DNA of 64,000 nt from DAOUJI01 sp965237875. Lineage in GTDB: Bacteria > Chloroflexota > Dehalococcoidia > Lucifugimonadales > JAGWBF01. Both the position numbers and the translations under genes were made by a program. The notes beneath the pieces were generated by a model, which saw nothing but the letters and a program-made list of their open reading frames with translations, had not been told where the DNA came from and did not search any database. Below, piece by piece: positions 39,339 through 49,449 of the stretch; position 1 is the first letter of the stretch; every line of letters begins with the position of its first letter. The stretch is from assembly GCA_965237875.1 (NCBI GenBank), contig CBDEGP010000001.1, positions 496,001 to 560,000 on the forward strand, read 5' to 3'.

Positions 39339-41993
39339 CTAGACCACCTGGGATTCGGCTAAAGCGGCGAGTTCCGCCTTACTCAGACCAAGTTCGCCGC
39401 AGAGTATCTCCTGGTTGTGCTCGCCCACCAGAGGTGCACGCCGGGATATACGCCACGGGGAGCCGTTGTATATCGATCCGGGGCCTGGGTAGGTGAAAGT
39501 CTTCCCCAACTCCGGGTGCTCCACTTCTACGTAGAAGCCCCTATCTCGGAGATGTTCGTCGTCTATTATCTCATCCGAAGACCTGATGTATGCCCAGGGC
39601 AGGCCGATCTTTGCGGCTCCGTGCCAGAGGTCGTTCCCGCTCGTGGAGTTGAAGAACTTCTCGATTATCTGGTAGAGGTCTATTTTGTGTTCCTGTATGC
39701 CCTGGGGAGTGTCGTATCCTCCGTCCAAGAGGTTCCCTTCCATGTTGAACTCGGCCATCCAATCGCCCAGCCGCTTGATGGCGGCGGGCAGTTCCAGGGG
39801 GTCGCTCCATGCAGTGGTGGCGTAGTGGCCCTCCTTGGTGGGGAAGGAGATTCCGCTGCGGTAAACCTTGTCGGTCCGATGAGCTGAAGCGTGGCGTCCG
39901 GTGTGCCGCCAGACCACCTGGCCGGTGTATATGTAGTTTGCCACGGCTCCTTCGGTGGTCAGAGCGCATGCCTGGTGCACCGACGCGTCGATGTATTGGC
40001 CTTCGCCTCTCCGGTCACGGTCCAAGAGGGCGGTTGCGATGGCGATGTAGGCATAGTGGGATCCGATTTGCCAGGCCTGTCCACCCCCGGGGGCTATGGG
40101 GGACTGCTCGGGGTCGTCGTCCGCATCATATCCGCAGGACGCCATGACCCCGCCTGCGGCCAACTGGGTCAGTTCGCAGGTCTTGTAGTCGCGCCAGGGG
40201 CCTGTCTGGCCGTAGGGTGTGAGGGAGCACATTATGAGTTTGGGGTTGAGCTTGGAAAGCTCGTCATAGCCCAGGCCCAGAGACTGCATATAACCGGGCG
40301 CTTGGGTTTCCAGCAGGACGTCGGCGGAAGCCGCCAGCTTCCGGAAAAGGTCCCTGCCGTCGGCTGTCTCCAGGTTCAACGTGACGCCCCGTTTGGAGGT
40401 GTTGTAGTGCCAGAAGTAGAGGCTCCGGTCCCTGTTGGGGACATCGTCCAGGAATGGGCCCAGAGACCGGGCTTCTTCCCCGCCGGGCGGCTCAATCTTG
40501 ATTACGTCGGCTCCCAAGTCACCCATCAGCTTCCCGCAGAACTGGCCCTTCTCGTCGGCGAGCTCCAGCACGCGAACGCCTTCCAAGGGGCCGATTCCGG
40601 GCGTTGCGGGCTTCCACGGCTCCGGGGCGGCTGTGGCCCCGTTGTTGTCATTCGACACTACGGCGGGGTTGGCCAGCGACTCCTCGATGTGGGGGTATCG
40701 GGGGAACTCTTCGGGCCAGAAGGTGCCGTCGGCGAACCCCTCCACCACTTCCTGGTGGTCCAGGCCCAACACCCGTTCCATGACCTCCGCGGTGTGCTCT
40801 CCGATCATGGGGGACCTGCGGTGTACGCCTATAGTGGACTTGGACATCGAGAAGGGGACGTTCTGGTACTTGTTGCGGCCCAAGACCGGGTGGTCCAGTT
40901 CGGGGTACATATTCAGGGACGCCAGTTGAGGGTCATTCTCCACCCGGTCCTCTGAACTCTGCACCGGCATGGCCCGGACCCCCGCCTGCTGGCATTTCTC
41001 CATGATGTCGTATTTGTTGAGGCCCAGAGTCCATGCCCGGATTCCCTCGTCGATCTCCTCTTGATGCTTGATTCGGCCCATCAATGTGTCGAACTTATTG
41101 TCGACGGCCCATGAGGGGCTGCCAATGACCTTCACCAGGTCTTGCCACTCTTGGTCTGAAAAGCAGGCGATGGCGCACCAGTCGTTGTGGCCTCCACCCA
41201 GTGTCGGATAGGCGTTGTGAGGGGCCACGTTGGGGCCCCGGTAGTTGGGGGCCGCTCCGACGCCCGGCCAGACCGCCCGGTTGCCGGGCGGGTAGCCCTC
41301 CCGGCGCGCGGACCGTCCATTTATGGAGCGGTCCAGAAAAGCCGGTCCCGTGAGAGTGGCGGCGGCGATCATCTGGGCCAGGTCAACGTGCTGCCCCTGG
41401 CCGGTGGCGTTCTTGTGGTGAAGCGCCGTCAGCACGCCTATGGTCCCATAGAGGCCCGCCGTGTCGTCCATGTAGGAGTAGCCGAAACCGGCCGAAGGTT
41501 TTCCGGGAAGGCCCGAGAGGAAGCTCAGCCCCGAGAGGGACTGGGTGGCCTGCCCCACTATCATGTAGGCGCTCTGGGGGCCGGTGTGCCCGAACCCCGC
41601 CATAGACACGTATACAATGCCGGGGTTTATCTCCTTCATCTCCTCGTAGCCGAGTCCCCATCGCTTGAGCACCGTGGCCGTGAAGTTCTCCACCACCACG
41701 TCGGACGCTGCCACCAGCCGCTTGACCAGCTCGAAACCCTTGGGGCTCCGCACGTTGACGGTGACGCTCAGCTTATCGGCGTTGGTGTCGGCAAAGGTGC
41801 CGTTCACGTTGGGGTCGGGGACAGGCTCGCCGCCGGCTCCGACGACGACGCCCCGTTGGCCGGGGGCAAAGGTCCACTGAATCTTCATCACCTCCGCCCC
41901 AAGAGCGCCAAGCCATCGAGTGCCCCAAGGACCGGACCGTAGCCACGTGAAGTCCAAGACTCTGATTCCCTCTAGAGGTCGCGGGAAAGCCAT
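39339..41993 (-). CDS. Tandem-fused CaiB/BaiF CoA-transferase
   Basis: An 884-residue protein with two class III (CaiB/BaiF) CoA-transferase domains. The first (about 1-430) begins LEGIRVLDFTWLRSGPWGTR and has FTATVLKRWGLGYEEMKEIN; the second (about 465-884) begins LEGVRVLELADEKGQFCGKL and has LGLGYDELSKLNPKLIMCSL. Known: the enzymes move CoA between organic acids, normally as interlocked homodimers; the fusion would give an intrachain pair. The catalytic Asp region is easier to match in domain one than in domain two. AGGAGG is six bases before the ATG at 41993. It is divergent from the formate dehydrogenase gene. Confidence 0.85.
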   Translation of the reverse strand: MAFPRPLEGIRVLDFTWLRSGPWGTRWLGALGAEVMKIQWTFAPGQRGVVVGAGGEPVPDPNVNGTFADTNADKLSVTVNVRSPKGFELVKRLVAASDVVVENFTATVLKRWGLGYEEMKEINPGIVYVSMAGFGHTGPQSAYMIVGQATQSLSGLSFLSGLPGKPSAGFGYSYMDDTAGLYGTIGVLTALHHKNATGQGQHVDLAQMIAAATLTGPAFLDRSINGRSARREGYPPGNRAVWPGVGAAPNYRGPNVAPHNAYPTLGGGHNDWCAIACFSDQEWQDLVKVIGSPSWAVDNKFDTLMGRIKHQEEIDEGIRAWTLGLNKYDIMEKCQQAGVRAMPVQSSEDRVENDPQLASLNMYPELDHPVLGRNKYQNVPFSMSKSTIGVHRRSPMIGEHTAEVMERVLGLDHQEVVEGFADGTFWPEEFPRYPHIEESLANPAVVSNDNNGATAAPEPWKPATPGIGPLEGVRVLELADEKGQFCGKLMGDLGADVIKIEPPGGEEARSLGPFLDDVPNRDRSLYFWHYNTSKRGVTLNLETADGRDLFRKLAASADVLLETQAPGYMQSLGLGYDELSKLNPKLIMCSLTPYGQTGPWRDYKTCELTQLAAGGVMASCGYDADDDPEQSPIAPGGGQAWQIGSHYAYIAIATALLDRDRRGEGQYIDASVHQACALTTEGAVANYIYTGQVVWRHTGRHASAHRTDKVYRSGISFPTKEGHYATTAWSDPLELPAAIKRLGDWMAEFNMEGNLLDGGYDTPQGIQEHKIDLYQIIEKFFNSTSGNDLWHGAAKIGLPWAYIRSSDEIIDDEHLRDRGFYVEVEHPELGKTFTYPGPGSIYNGSPWRISRRAPLVGEHNQEILCGELGLSKAELAALAESQVV

Positions 41994-42171
41994 TTCTTGC
42001 CTCCTGTCCAACCGAACGGCGGTCCACGTGGCCGCCTCAGGGGCGAACGGACGTGAAACTCAGGCGGCTCACCCCGGTTTTGGACGCTCGGTTGCTGTTG
42101 TGGGGATTGTAGATGCCTCGCAATGTCGCGTCAAATCTGGCAAGCAGTCTGTGCATGGGGGCGATTCGATA

Positions 42172-42177
42172 TATAAT
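42172..42177 (+). promoter_or_regulatory. -10 box for the formate dehydrogenase operon
   Basis: A perfect TATAAT 28 bases before the start, in the 211-base divergent gap; -35 not clear. Confidence 0.45.
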
Positions 42178-42204
42178 GTGCGGAAATTGACCGAGGAGGT
42201 TGGT

Positions 42205-43431
42205 ATGGGTTCCCCTTCCGCCCAAAAGGTGCTTTGCGTTCTTTATGACGATCCGGTCGCGGGGTTTCCTCCGAACTACGCCCGTGACGGCATTCCCACC
42301 CTCGCCCGGTACCCGGACGGCCAAACGCTGCCTTCGCCTGCCTCCATCGACTTCACACCCGGCGACCTTCTTGGCTCAGTTTCGGGCGGGCTTGGGCTGG
42401 AGGGATTCCTGACCGGAAGAGGGCATAAGTTTGTCGTAACATCCGACAAAGACGGGTCCGATTCCGTTTTTGAGAGGGAGTTGGCCGACGCGGACGTAGT
42501 CATCTCCCAACCCTTCTGGCCCGGGTATCTCACTGCCGATCGTATAGAAAAGGCGGCCCAGCTCAAGTTGGCCATAACCGCCGGCATAGGGTCGGACCAC
42601 GTTGACCTCCAGGCAGCCATCAACAGGAACATCACCGTGTGCGAGGTGACTTGGTGCAACAGCATCAGCGTCGCCGAACACGCTGTCATGCAGATGCTGG
42701 CTCTGGTCAGGGACTACATTCCCCAGCACGGGTGGGTGGTCAGGGGCGGTTGGAACATCGCCGAAGCCGTTTCCAGGTCCTACGACGTAGAGGGGATGGA
42801 CGTGGGCGTGGTGGCGGCGGGTAGGATCGGCCTGGCGGTGCTGAAACGAATGAAACCCTTCGACGTAAAGCTCCACTACACCGACAGGCACCGGCTTTCG
42901 GCCGACGTCGAACAAGAGTTGGGCCTGACCTTCCACGAGACCGTGGAGTCCCTCGTCGGCGTGTGTGACGTGGTGAGCATCCATTGTCCTCTCCATCCTG
43001 AGACGGAGGACATGTTCAACGACGCTCTGATAAGCAAGATGAAGCGCGGGTCCTATATCGTCAACACGGCCCGCGGCAAAATCTGCAACCGAAACGCCAT
43101 CGTTGAAGCTCTGGAAAGCGGCCAGTTGGCGGGGTATGCGGGAGATGTTTGGTTTCCTCAGCCTGCCCCCAATGATCATCCGTGGAGGACCATGCCCAAC
43201 CAGGCCATGACTCCGCACACGTCGGGGACTTCCCTTTCCGCCCAAGCGCGCTACGCATCAGGAGTGCGTGAGATTCTGGAATGCTGGTTGGACGGACGCC
43301 CAATCAGGGATGAGTACCTGATCGTTCAGGGAGGCGGCCTGGCCGGGACGGGAGCGCATTCTTACAGCGAAGGGGATGCTACAGGCGGTTCGGAAGAGGC
43401 GGCGGAGTTCACCGCCGGTTCGTCAGACTAA
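42205..43431 (+). CDS. fdh: NAD-dependent formate dehydrogenase
   Basis: This D-2-hydroxyacid-dehydrogenase-like enzyme oxidises formate to CO2 with NAD+. The family-specific order is present: KFVVTSDKDGSDSVFEREL, SQPFWPGYLTADRIEKAAQL, AITAGIGSDHVDLQAAI, TWCNSISVAEHAVMQMLALV (Asn of the formate site), AAGRIGLAVLKRMKPFDV and catalytic Arg/Gln/His region ending TPHTSGTSLSAQARYASG. Length is 408 residues. GAGGAGG lies just before the ATG. The ~20 residues after LAGTGAHSY are a non-conserved tail. It forms an operon with an enoyl-CoA hydratase 16 bases downstream. Confidence 0.9.
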   Translation: MGSPSAQKVLCVLYDDPVAGFPPNYARDGIPTLARYPDGQTLPSPASIDFTPGDLLGSVSGGLGLEGFLTGRGHKFVVTSDKDGSDSVFERELADADVVISQPFWPGYLTADRIEKAAQLKLAITAGIGSDHVDLQAAINRNITVCEVTWCNSISVAEHAVMQMLALVRDYIPQHGWVVRGGWNIAEAVSRSYDVEGMDVGVVAAGRIGLAVLKRMKPFDVKLHYTDRHRLSADVEQELGLTFHETVESLVGVCDVVSIHCPLHPETEDMFNDALISKMKRGSYIVNTARGKICNRNAIVEALESGQLAGYAGDVWFPQPAPNDHPWRTMPNQAMTPHTSGTSLSAQARYASGVREILECWLDGRPIRDEYLIVQGGGLAGTGAHSYSEGDATGGSEEAAEFTAGSSD

Positions 43432-43447
43432 CCATAAGGAGGACCGG

Positions 43448-44248
43448 ATGCCCGACTATACCCGTTACTCAGACCTCATCGTTGATGTTTCTGAGAGGGT
43501 GGCTACAGTCACCCTCAACCGGCCCGATAAGCTAAACGCCATCAACTTCCCAGGCCTTCACGAGGAGCTGGAGAACGTGATGCTGGACCTGAACTCGGAC
43601 CCGGAGGTCCACGCCATCATCCTGACAGGCGCCGGGCGGGCCTTTTCGGCCGGCGGCGACATCGCCGGCATGAAGCAGAGGGCCGCGAACCCTGACCTCC
43701 GGTACTTGCCCACGGGCTATGGACGCCGGCTTATCTTGAACATGCTCGAGGTGCAGCAGCCCATCATAGCCGCCGTCAATGGAGACGCGGTGGGCCTTGG
43801 CGCCACCCTGGCGCTCTTCTGCGACATCATCATTGCAGCCGACACGGCCCGCATCGGCGACCCTCACGTAAGGGTCGGGCTGGTGGCCGGAGACGGCGGG
43901 GCGATCATTTGGCCGGCGTTGATAGGCGTCGCCAAGGCCAAGGAGTTCCTCATGACGGGGAACCTACTGAGCGCTGAAGAGGCGGAACGGATCGGCCTTA
44001 TAAACAAGGTTGTGCCCGCCGACGAGTTGATGGACTCCGCCAACCAGATGGCCACCCGCCTGGCCAACGGGGCGACGCTGGCCATACGATGGACCAAATT
44101 CTCAATCAACAAGCAGCTCCGCATCCAGATGAACCAGGTGCTGGACACGTCCCTGGCGTTGGAAGCGCTTACCTTCTTGAGCAAGGACCACATGGAAGCG
44201 GCCGACGCCTTCCTGGAGAAGCGGCGCCCAAACTTCACGGGTCAATAG
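43448..44248 (+). CDS. Enoyl-CoA hydratase/isomerase
   Basis: A 266-residue crotonase-fold enzyme. Motifs: VATVTLNRPDKLNAINFPGL, the oxyanion-hole segment GRAFSAGGDIAGM, and the second oxyanion region VNGDAVGLGATLALFCDI. The first Glu of the classical hydratase pair is not obvious where it usually lies and the second site reads GDPHVRVGL, so it may be an isomerase, hydrolase or other crotonase rather than a hydratase. AAGGAGG precedes the ATG. It follows the formate dehydrogenase gene by 16 bases. Confidence 0.85.
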   Translation: MPDYTRYSDLIVDVSERVATVTLNRPDKLNAINFPGLHEELENVMLDLNSDPEVHAIILTGAGRAFSAGGDIAGMKQRAANPDLRYLPTGYGRRLILNMLEVQQPIIAAVNGDAVGLGATLALFCDIIIAADTARIGDPHVRVGLVAGDGGAIIWPALIGVAKAKEFLMTGNLLSAEEAERIGLINKVVPADELMDSANQMATRLANGATLAIRWTKFSINKQLRIQMNQVLDTSLALEALTFLSKDHMEAADAFLEKRRPNFTGQ

Positions 44249-44299
44249 CCCAGAGCATGCCGCGGGGCTGCAGGGGTCCCATTCCATCGTCCCAGGTTT

Positions 44300-44327
44300 C
44301 CTGGATTCCGGCCTTCGCCGGAAGGAG
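44300..44327. repeat. REP-like palindrome
   Basis: GGATTCCGGCCTTCGCCGGA, between the convergent crotonase and metalloprotease genes. Confidence 0.65.
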
Positions 44328-44377
44328 GCGGCATCAAGTTATTGGCGCCCCGCTATGGGCTGGCATGCGGCACAATC

Positions 44378-44411
44378 AAAGGGGCGGGCCACTCACAGGC
44401 CCGCCCCTTTT
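44378..44411. terminator. Bidirectional terminator between convergent genes
   Basis: A 13-bp GC-rich stem (AAAGGGGCGGGCC / GGCCCGCCCCTTT) with a 7-base loop. A run of T follows on the plus strand and of T on the minus strand (from AAA), so it can end both the crotonase operon and the metalloprotease operon. Confidence 0.8.
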
Positions 44412-44447
44412 CCCTGGGGGCGCTGACCCCCTGGCGCGGTGGAAGTC

Positions 44448-45431
44448 TTACGGCACTTCGCTGCACACGTAGACGGCATTCGTGAACCCCCCGAATTGGT
44501 CCGTGTCGGTGTCGTCGGGGTACTCGTTCACGGCCCAGATGCCGTAGTGGTATTCCGCGCACCCAAGGTCCCCGACATTCTCCGAGTAGCTCACCGTCTG
44601 GCCGTGACTTCCCGGCGCGGTGGCCGTGTTGGAATGCGCTGAGGTCCAGGCGCTCGAACCTGCTGGCTTCTTCCATAGCTCGAATCGGTAGTGGCGCTCG
44701 TAGCTCGAATAGTCTATTGCGGTTCCCTTGATGGTGGTCCCTGAGACTATGGTCAAGGACGGGTCGTACGGCAGTCCGTAGATTCTGTCCAGACTCTTTT
44801 CGTCCGCCTCCCCAGGAACGTCCATGTATGTCCAGCAACCATTCATGATCGTGTCGCAGTCGCTCCACGACGGGTGTTGCAGGCCCAGCGCGTGGCCCAT
44901 TTCGTGGGCGAGGGCGCCTCTGAAGGGTATTATCCCGTTGGAGTCCCAGCTGGGGTCGAGTTTCGAGAAGGCGTAGCATATCGGCCCATGCCCGTCCAGC
45001 CCCCAATGATTATTGGAGTGGGAGCAGGACGACGTGCCGTCGTGAAGTTGTTTGACGTTGCTCCCGTAGCAAGCGTCCTCGTCCTCGCACTCTATGTACT
45101 GGTAGTCCGCGCTGGAGTAACTGACTTCGCGGGCGTAGCCGTTGTTGGCTTGGCCGCTCCGCAACAGCGCCCATTTGCTCATGGCGTAGCGCATGGCGTT
45201 GCGGATGTTGTAGCCAGAGTCGTTGTGGGTTGGGAAATCAGGGTCGATGCCCCAGGTGAACTTCCCGTTCCAGCTGTCGGCCACTTCGGACCATCCGTTG
45301 GCGTCGTAGACCTTGTTTTGGTGGTGATTGTGGGCCACGGCGACCGCCAGATTGAGGCACAGGACCACCGCCAGCGCCCCAAGGACCGCAAAGGGGAACG
45401 CCGAGTGTCTGACAACGCTTCTCAGGTTCAT
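44448..45431 (-). CDS. Exported matrixin-like zinc metalloprotease
   Basis: A 327-residue protein with a signal peptide (residues about 5-34, AFPFAVLGALAVVLCLNLAV). The zinc site is HEMGHALGLQH (HExxHxxGxxH), the metzincin signature, with a Met-turn-like TIMNGCW about 13 residues on. The C-terminal ~110 residues form a separate beta-rich region. The ATG at 45431 has GGAGG upstream. It follows the 45433-45909 gene with a 1-base gap after the stop, so the two form an operon. A Fur/Zur-type palindrome lies upstream. Decayed metzincin tails at 13549 and 14880 belong to the same broad family but are not clear copies of this gene. Confidence 0.8.
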   Translation of the reverse strand: MNLRSVVRHSAFPFAVLGALAVVLCLNLAVAVAHNHHQNKVYDANGWSEVADSWNGKFTWGIDPDFPTHNDSGYNIRNAMRYAMSKWALLRSGQANNGYAREVSYSSADYQYIECEDEDACYGSNVKQLHDGTSSCSHSNNHWGLDGHGPICYAFSKLDPSWDSNGIIPFRGALAHEMGHALGLQHPSWSDCDTIMNGCWTYMDVPGEADEKSLDRIYGLPYDPSLTIVSGTTIKGTAIDYSSYERHYRFELWKKPAGSSAWTSAHSNTATAPGSHGQTVSYSENVGDLGCAEYHYGIWAVNEYPDDTDTDQFGGFTNAVYVCSEVP

Positions 45432-45432
45432 A

Positions 45433-45909
45433 TCACTTACCTCCAAGCAGAGTGGACACCCCTTTAGCCACTTCGGTGTCGTCGTCCATCCGGTCGGCCT
45501 GCGCCCGTCCGTCGGGATGGTCCGCCAAATTCTCGGCGAACGCGGCCGCTCCTGGAGCGGCGTAGTTTAGAGAAACCTTCGAGGGCAGGTGCTGGGCGAC
45601 GGCGATCTGGGCGCCGTCCAGGTCGTGAGGGTCGGCGGCCAACAGGTACACCACGGTGTCGGAGTCAATCCAGACTTTCTTGTCGGCGGGGATTCTGTCG
45701 ATGGCTCTCTTCAACGCCCCCTCGTACATCTGCTCCAACGCAGAGGGTTGGCCCAGGACCACATTGGGGATTGGAGTCGGCTCGTCTGGGTCGTCTGTAG
45801 CCCCAACCGGCGGAGTCGCCAACTGCCAGCCCAAGAGAGCCAAGGCCCCAAGCAGCAGTATGGTCGCCATGCCAGTGAGGATCGCCCGTTGTCCTGGATT
45901 GCCTAGCAT
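45433..45909 (-). CDS. Small membrane-anchored protein, operon partner of the metalloprotease
   Basis: A 158-residue protein with one hydrophobic segment (about residues 10-31, LTGMATILLLGALALLGWQL), then a Pro/Asp-rich stretch and a compact domain (about 55-158) with ALKRAIDRIPADKKVWIDSD and ADPHDLDGAQIAVAQHLPSK. No family is recognised. GGGAGGG precedes the ATG at 45909. It ends 1 base before the metalloprotease start. It could be a membrane-tethered chaperone, inhibitor or substrate of that protease; this is inference. Confidence 0.6.
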   Translation of the reverse strand: MLGNPGQRAILTGMATILLLGALALLGWQLATPPVGATDDPDEPTPIPNVVLGQPSALEQMYEGALKRAIDRIPADKKVWIDSDTVVYLLAADPHDLDGAQIAVAQHLPSKVSLNYAAPGAAAFAENLADHPDGRAQADRMDDDTEVAKGVSTLLGGK

Positions 45910-45948
45910 GTCGCCCTCCCTTCCGAGCATGGTCAATGCGCCTCGACC

Positions 45949-45985
45949 ATTCGATTAACCGATAATGATTATCGGCTTATCGAAT
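45949..45985. promoter_or_regulatory. Fur/Zur-like palindromic operator
   Basis: A perfect inverted repeat CCGATAATGATTATCGG (45959-45975) sits inside outer arms ATTCGAT/ATCGAAT, centred on 45967. The core GATAAT-N-ATTATC matches the 7-1-7 pattern of Fur-family sites. It lies 40 bases upstream of the 45909 start, where a repressor could block a promoter. Confidence 0.65.
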
Positions 45986-46092
45986 AGACTAAACCCGTCG
46001 GGGCCCGGGTGTCAAGCGATTTTAGTCCAGGACGGAGAAAGGCGCCTAAATTGAGGGGTCTGGTATGATGTGGAAGGGGAAGGAGGGATGCG

Positions 46093-46995
46093 ATGAAACC
46101 CGCCGTCATTGCGACATTTACTCTCATTGTCCTGGCGACCCTGGCGGTCGCGTTCCTGTGGGCCTGCGACCCTGAGCCGACGACGACGCTGATGCCGCCC
46201 GGCCTGCCGCCGATTGACTACGAAGCGGTCACGCCGGTTGTCCTGGAGACGCCAGCAGTCCCAACAGCGACCCTTGGGGTTCAGACGCCGAACAGCTATA
46301 CAGGGCATCCGGAGCACACTCCCACGCCTCGGCGCTGGGGAGGGGGTCCGACGTTCACTCCCACGTCTTGGCCGCCTGACCCGACCCGCATTTCCACGCC
46401 TCGGCGCCGGGCCAATGGGCCGACATTCACGCCCACGCCCTGGCGTCCACCCCCGCCCACCCACACCCCGCCGCCGCCGGGGGCGCCGCCGACGATAGCG
46501 CCGGTTCCCACCATCCTGCCGCTCCGGTTCACACCCACGCCAGGGGGTCAGTACGACGCCAGGACAGGGCAGGAATGGTACGAGGCCGGACTGGACTACG
46601 CCGACACCGTGACGGACGTGGCTCTAAGGCCCTTTTGCGGGATTCTGAAGCGGCTGAGACAGAACTTAGACGAGGGCATCCGGGAGGAATATTACCGAGG
46701 CGACTTCCAGGGACTTCTCGACCGCCTGAAGGAAGTGTTTGAGTACGAGTCGGAGCACATGGACAAAGGGTCAGCGGCCCGCGCAATGGACGCCACCGGG
46801 TTGTTCCACGAATACGTGTTGTTTGCCGGTCCGCCGATGCAAGACTACCCGGACACCTGGACGGACGTGGACTGGTACGGACTCAAGCTAGGACTGCAGG
46901 ACGGCTACATCCGGTTCTGCGACCGATGGGAGAAGGGGACGCCGACGCCGACGCCCACCCCGACGATCACGCCGACTCCGAGCTACGGTTCCTGA
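46093..46995 (+). CDS. Thr/Pro-rich lipoprotein
   Basis: A 300-residue exported protein. Residues 1-24 look like a lipoprotein signal (VLATLAVAFLWACDPEP) with Cys at 25. A Thr/Pro-rich stretch (about 55-150, many TPTP) forms an extended linker; the folded part (about 152-285, TGQEWYEAGLDYADTVTDVA and YESEHMDKGSAARAMDATGL) is unrecognised, and the end returns to TPTPTPTPTITPTP. An extended -10 (TGGTATGAT, 46061-46069) lies upstream, and GGAGGG precedes the ATG. It is immediately upstream of the 16S promoter but not part of that unit. A surface or linker role is likely; function unknown. Confidence 0.65.
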   Translation: MKPAVIATFTLIVLATLAVAFLWACDPEPTTTLMPPGLPPIDYEAVTPVVLETPAVPTATLGVQTPNSYTGHPEHTPTPRRWGGGPTFTPTSWPPDPTRISTPRRRANGPTFTPTPWRPPPPTHTPPPPGAPPTIAPVPTILPLRFTPTPGGQYDARTGQEWYEAGLDYADTVTDVALRPFCGILKRLRQNLDEGIREEYYRGDFQGLLDRLKEVFEYESEHMDKGSAARAMDATGLFHEYVLFAGPPMQDYPDTWTDVDWYGLKLGLQDGYIRFCDRWEKGTPTPTPTPTITPTPSYGS

Positions 46996-47049
46996 TTTTG
47001 GGTAGGGAAGTTAGTTTTGCACTTCCCTTCTAAGTCAGGCCCAAAACTC

Positions 47050-47078
47050 TTGACATGGAATATTGGGGCGACTATTAT
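47050..47078 (+). promoter_or_regulatory. 16S rRNA sigma-70 promoter
   Basis: TTGACA, a 17-base spacer and TATTAT, with the mature 16S start about 77 bases downstream of the -10. It is the best promoter match in the window. Confidence 0.85.
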
Positions 47079-47094
47079 TGAGGTTCGGAAAACA

Positions 47095-47128
47095 TGCGCA
47101 CCTTAACAACTGGATAGTGGAAGGACGG
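47095..47128 (+). repeat. 5' arm of the pre-16S processing stem
   Basis: TGCGCACCTTA then ACTGGATAGTGGAAGGACGG pairs with 48834-48865 and equally with 49623-49654, giving about 31 bp with one mismatch and a 2-base bulge. Long stems flanking 16S are RNase III-type processing sites in many bacteria. Confidence 0.8.
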
Positions 47129-47154
47129 TAAGGTTAAAAAAGCAACTAACGTTT

Positions 47155-48669
<1,515 letters not shown>

Positions 48670-48769
48670 AGATCAGGCAGGCGTCTTTCTCGCATGAGTG
48701 GCCGCCCGCCCAACTCCTAGGTCGGTCGGTGGGTGTTCTGCCCCACGGTCGGCCGTCCGATTGAGCGCA

Positions 48770-48865
48770 TAGCTCTCGGCCCGGCCCCAAGGCAGTTCCC
48801 TGAGAAAGCCCATCGTTTTCACAACGGCCTAATCCATCCTTCCACTATCCAGTTTAAGGTGCGCA
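48770..48865 (+). repeat. 96-base direct repeat, copy 1, with 3' arm of the processing stem
   Basis: 96 bases with two mismatches to 49559-49654, offset exactly 789. The last 32 bases (48834-48865) pair with the arm at 47095-47128. Confidence 0.9.
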
Positions 48866-48908
48866 AACAAAAGGGCCGGACGGTTAGAGTCTGGCCCTTC
48901 TGTTTGCG
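48862..48908 (+). terminator. Hairpin at the repeat/cassette junction
   Basis: A 16-bp stem with one mismatch (CGCAAACAAAAGGGCC / GGCCCTTCTGTTTGCG, 48862-48877 and 48893-48908). It starts inside the end of the first repeat copy. It could terminate 16S transcription or act as an attenuator for the cassette. Confidence 0.65.
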
Positions 48909-48928
48909 GGAATATATGGGGAGCTTCA

Positions 48929-49231
48929 ATGTCTGACTTCGTGCTTTCGCCGACGGGCGCATATATCCGCCTGACTGTCGAGCGATGGGCCCACATTGTG
49001 GAAGCACATGACGACTTGGTCGACAACAGGCATGACGTTCTTGAAACAGTGCGGCATCCTGACCTAGTGATAGCGGGGAGAGCAGGGGAACTGCTAGCGA
49101 TACGAGAAATCGAGCATGCCAAGTGGCTTGTGGTAGTATACAGAGAATTGAACGGCGACGGCTTCATCATTACCGCATACTCGACAAGCCGGATAGTCTC
49201 GTTAAGAAGAAGGGGGCAAGTATGGCCCTGA
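48929..49231 (+). CDS. DUF4258-like small protein, possible toxin
   Basis: A 100-residue protein resembling DUF4258, with VERWAHIVEAHDDLVDNRHD (H..H motifs), VLETVRHPDLVIAGRAGELL and AKWLVVVYRELNGDGFIITA, ending TSRIVSLRRRGQ. Known: such proteins are often paired with DUF2283 or other small partners and are suspected RelE-fold-like toxins; this is not proven. It sits between two copies of the 16S 3' processing repeat and overlaps the next gene by 10 bases. A GGGGAG upstream supports the ATG. Confidence 0.6.
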   Translation: MSDFVLSPTGAYIRLTVERWAHIVEAHDDLVDNRHDVLETVRHPDLVIAGRAGELLAIREIEHAKWLVVVYRELNGDGFIITAYSTSRIVSLRRRGQVWP

Positions 49232-49449
49232 AAGACTTGACCGAGTACCTGAACATGGCTCCGGTAGTGAACCAATTTCCAAGCGCCAATTTGTGGTCGT
49301 CCTATGACGAAGAGGCGGATGTTCTCTACATCCGCTTCGACAGGTCGCTCCCAGTCACTAACAGCGAGTTGACCGACGATGACATCATCCTGCGGTACAA
49401 CGGCGATGACGTGGTGGGAATTACGATACTGCACGCCAGCCAACGCTGA
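49222..49449 (+). CDS. DUF2283-family small protein, possible antitoxin
   Basis: A 75-residue protein. The DUF2283 pattern is present: SYDEEADVLYIRFDRSLPVT and then DDDIILRYNGDDVVGITILH. It begins 10 bases before the preceding stop and has AAGGGGGC before the ATG. Known: the DUF2283 family is often coupled with DUF4258 genes. Together they look like a small toxin-antitoxin-type module; no activity has been shown for either here. Confidence 0.65.
   Translation: MALKDLTEYLNMAPVVNQFPSANLWSSYDEEADVLYIRFDRSLPVTNSELTDDDIILRYNGDDVVGITILHASQR

Noticed and set aside
39891..40955. Long plus-strand open frame inside the CoA-transferase gene
   Set aside because: It is the antisense of a clear protein family, has no homology or ribosome site, and high-GC genes give long antisense frames.
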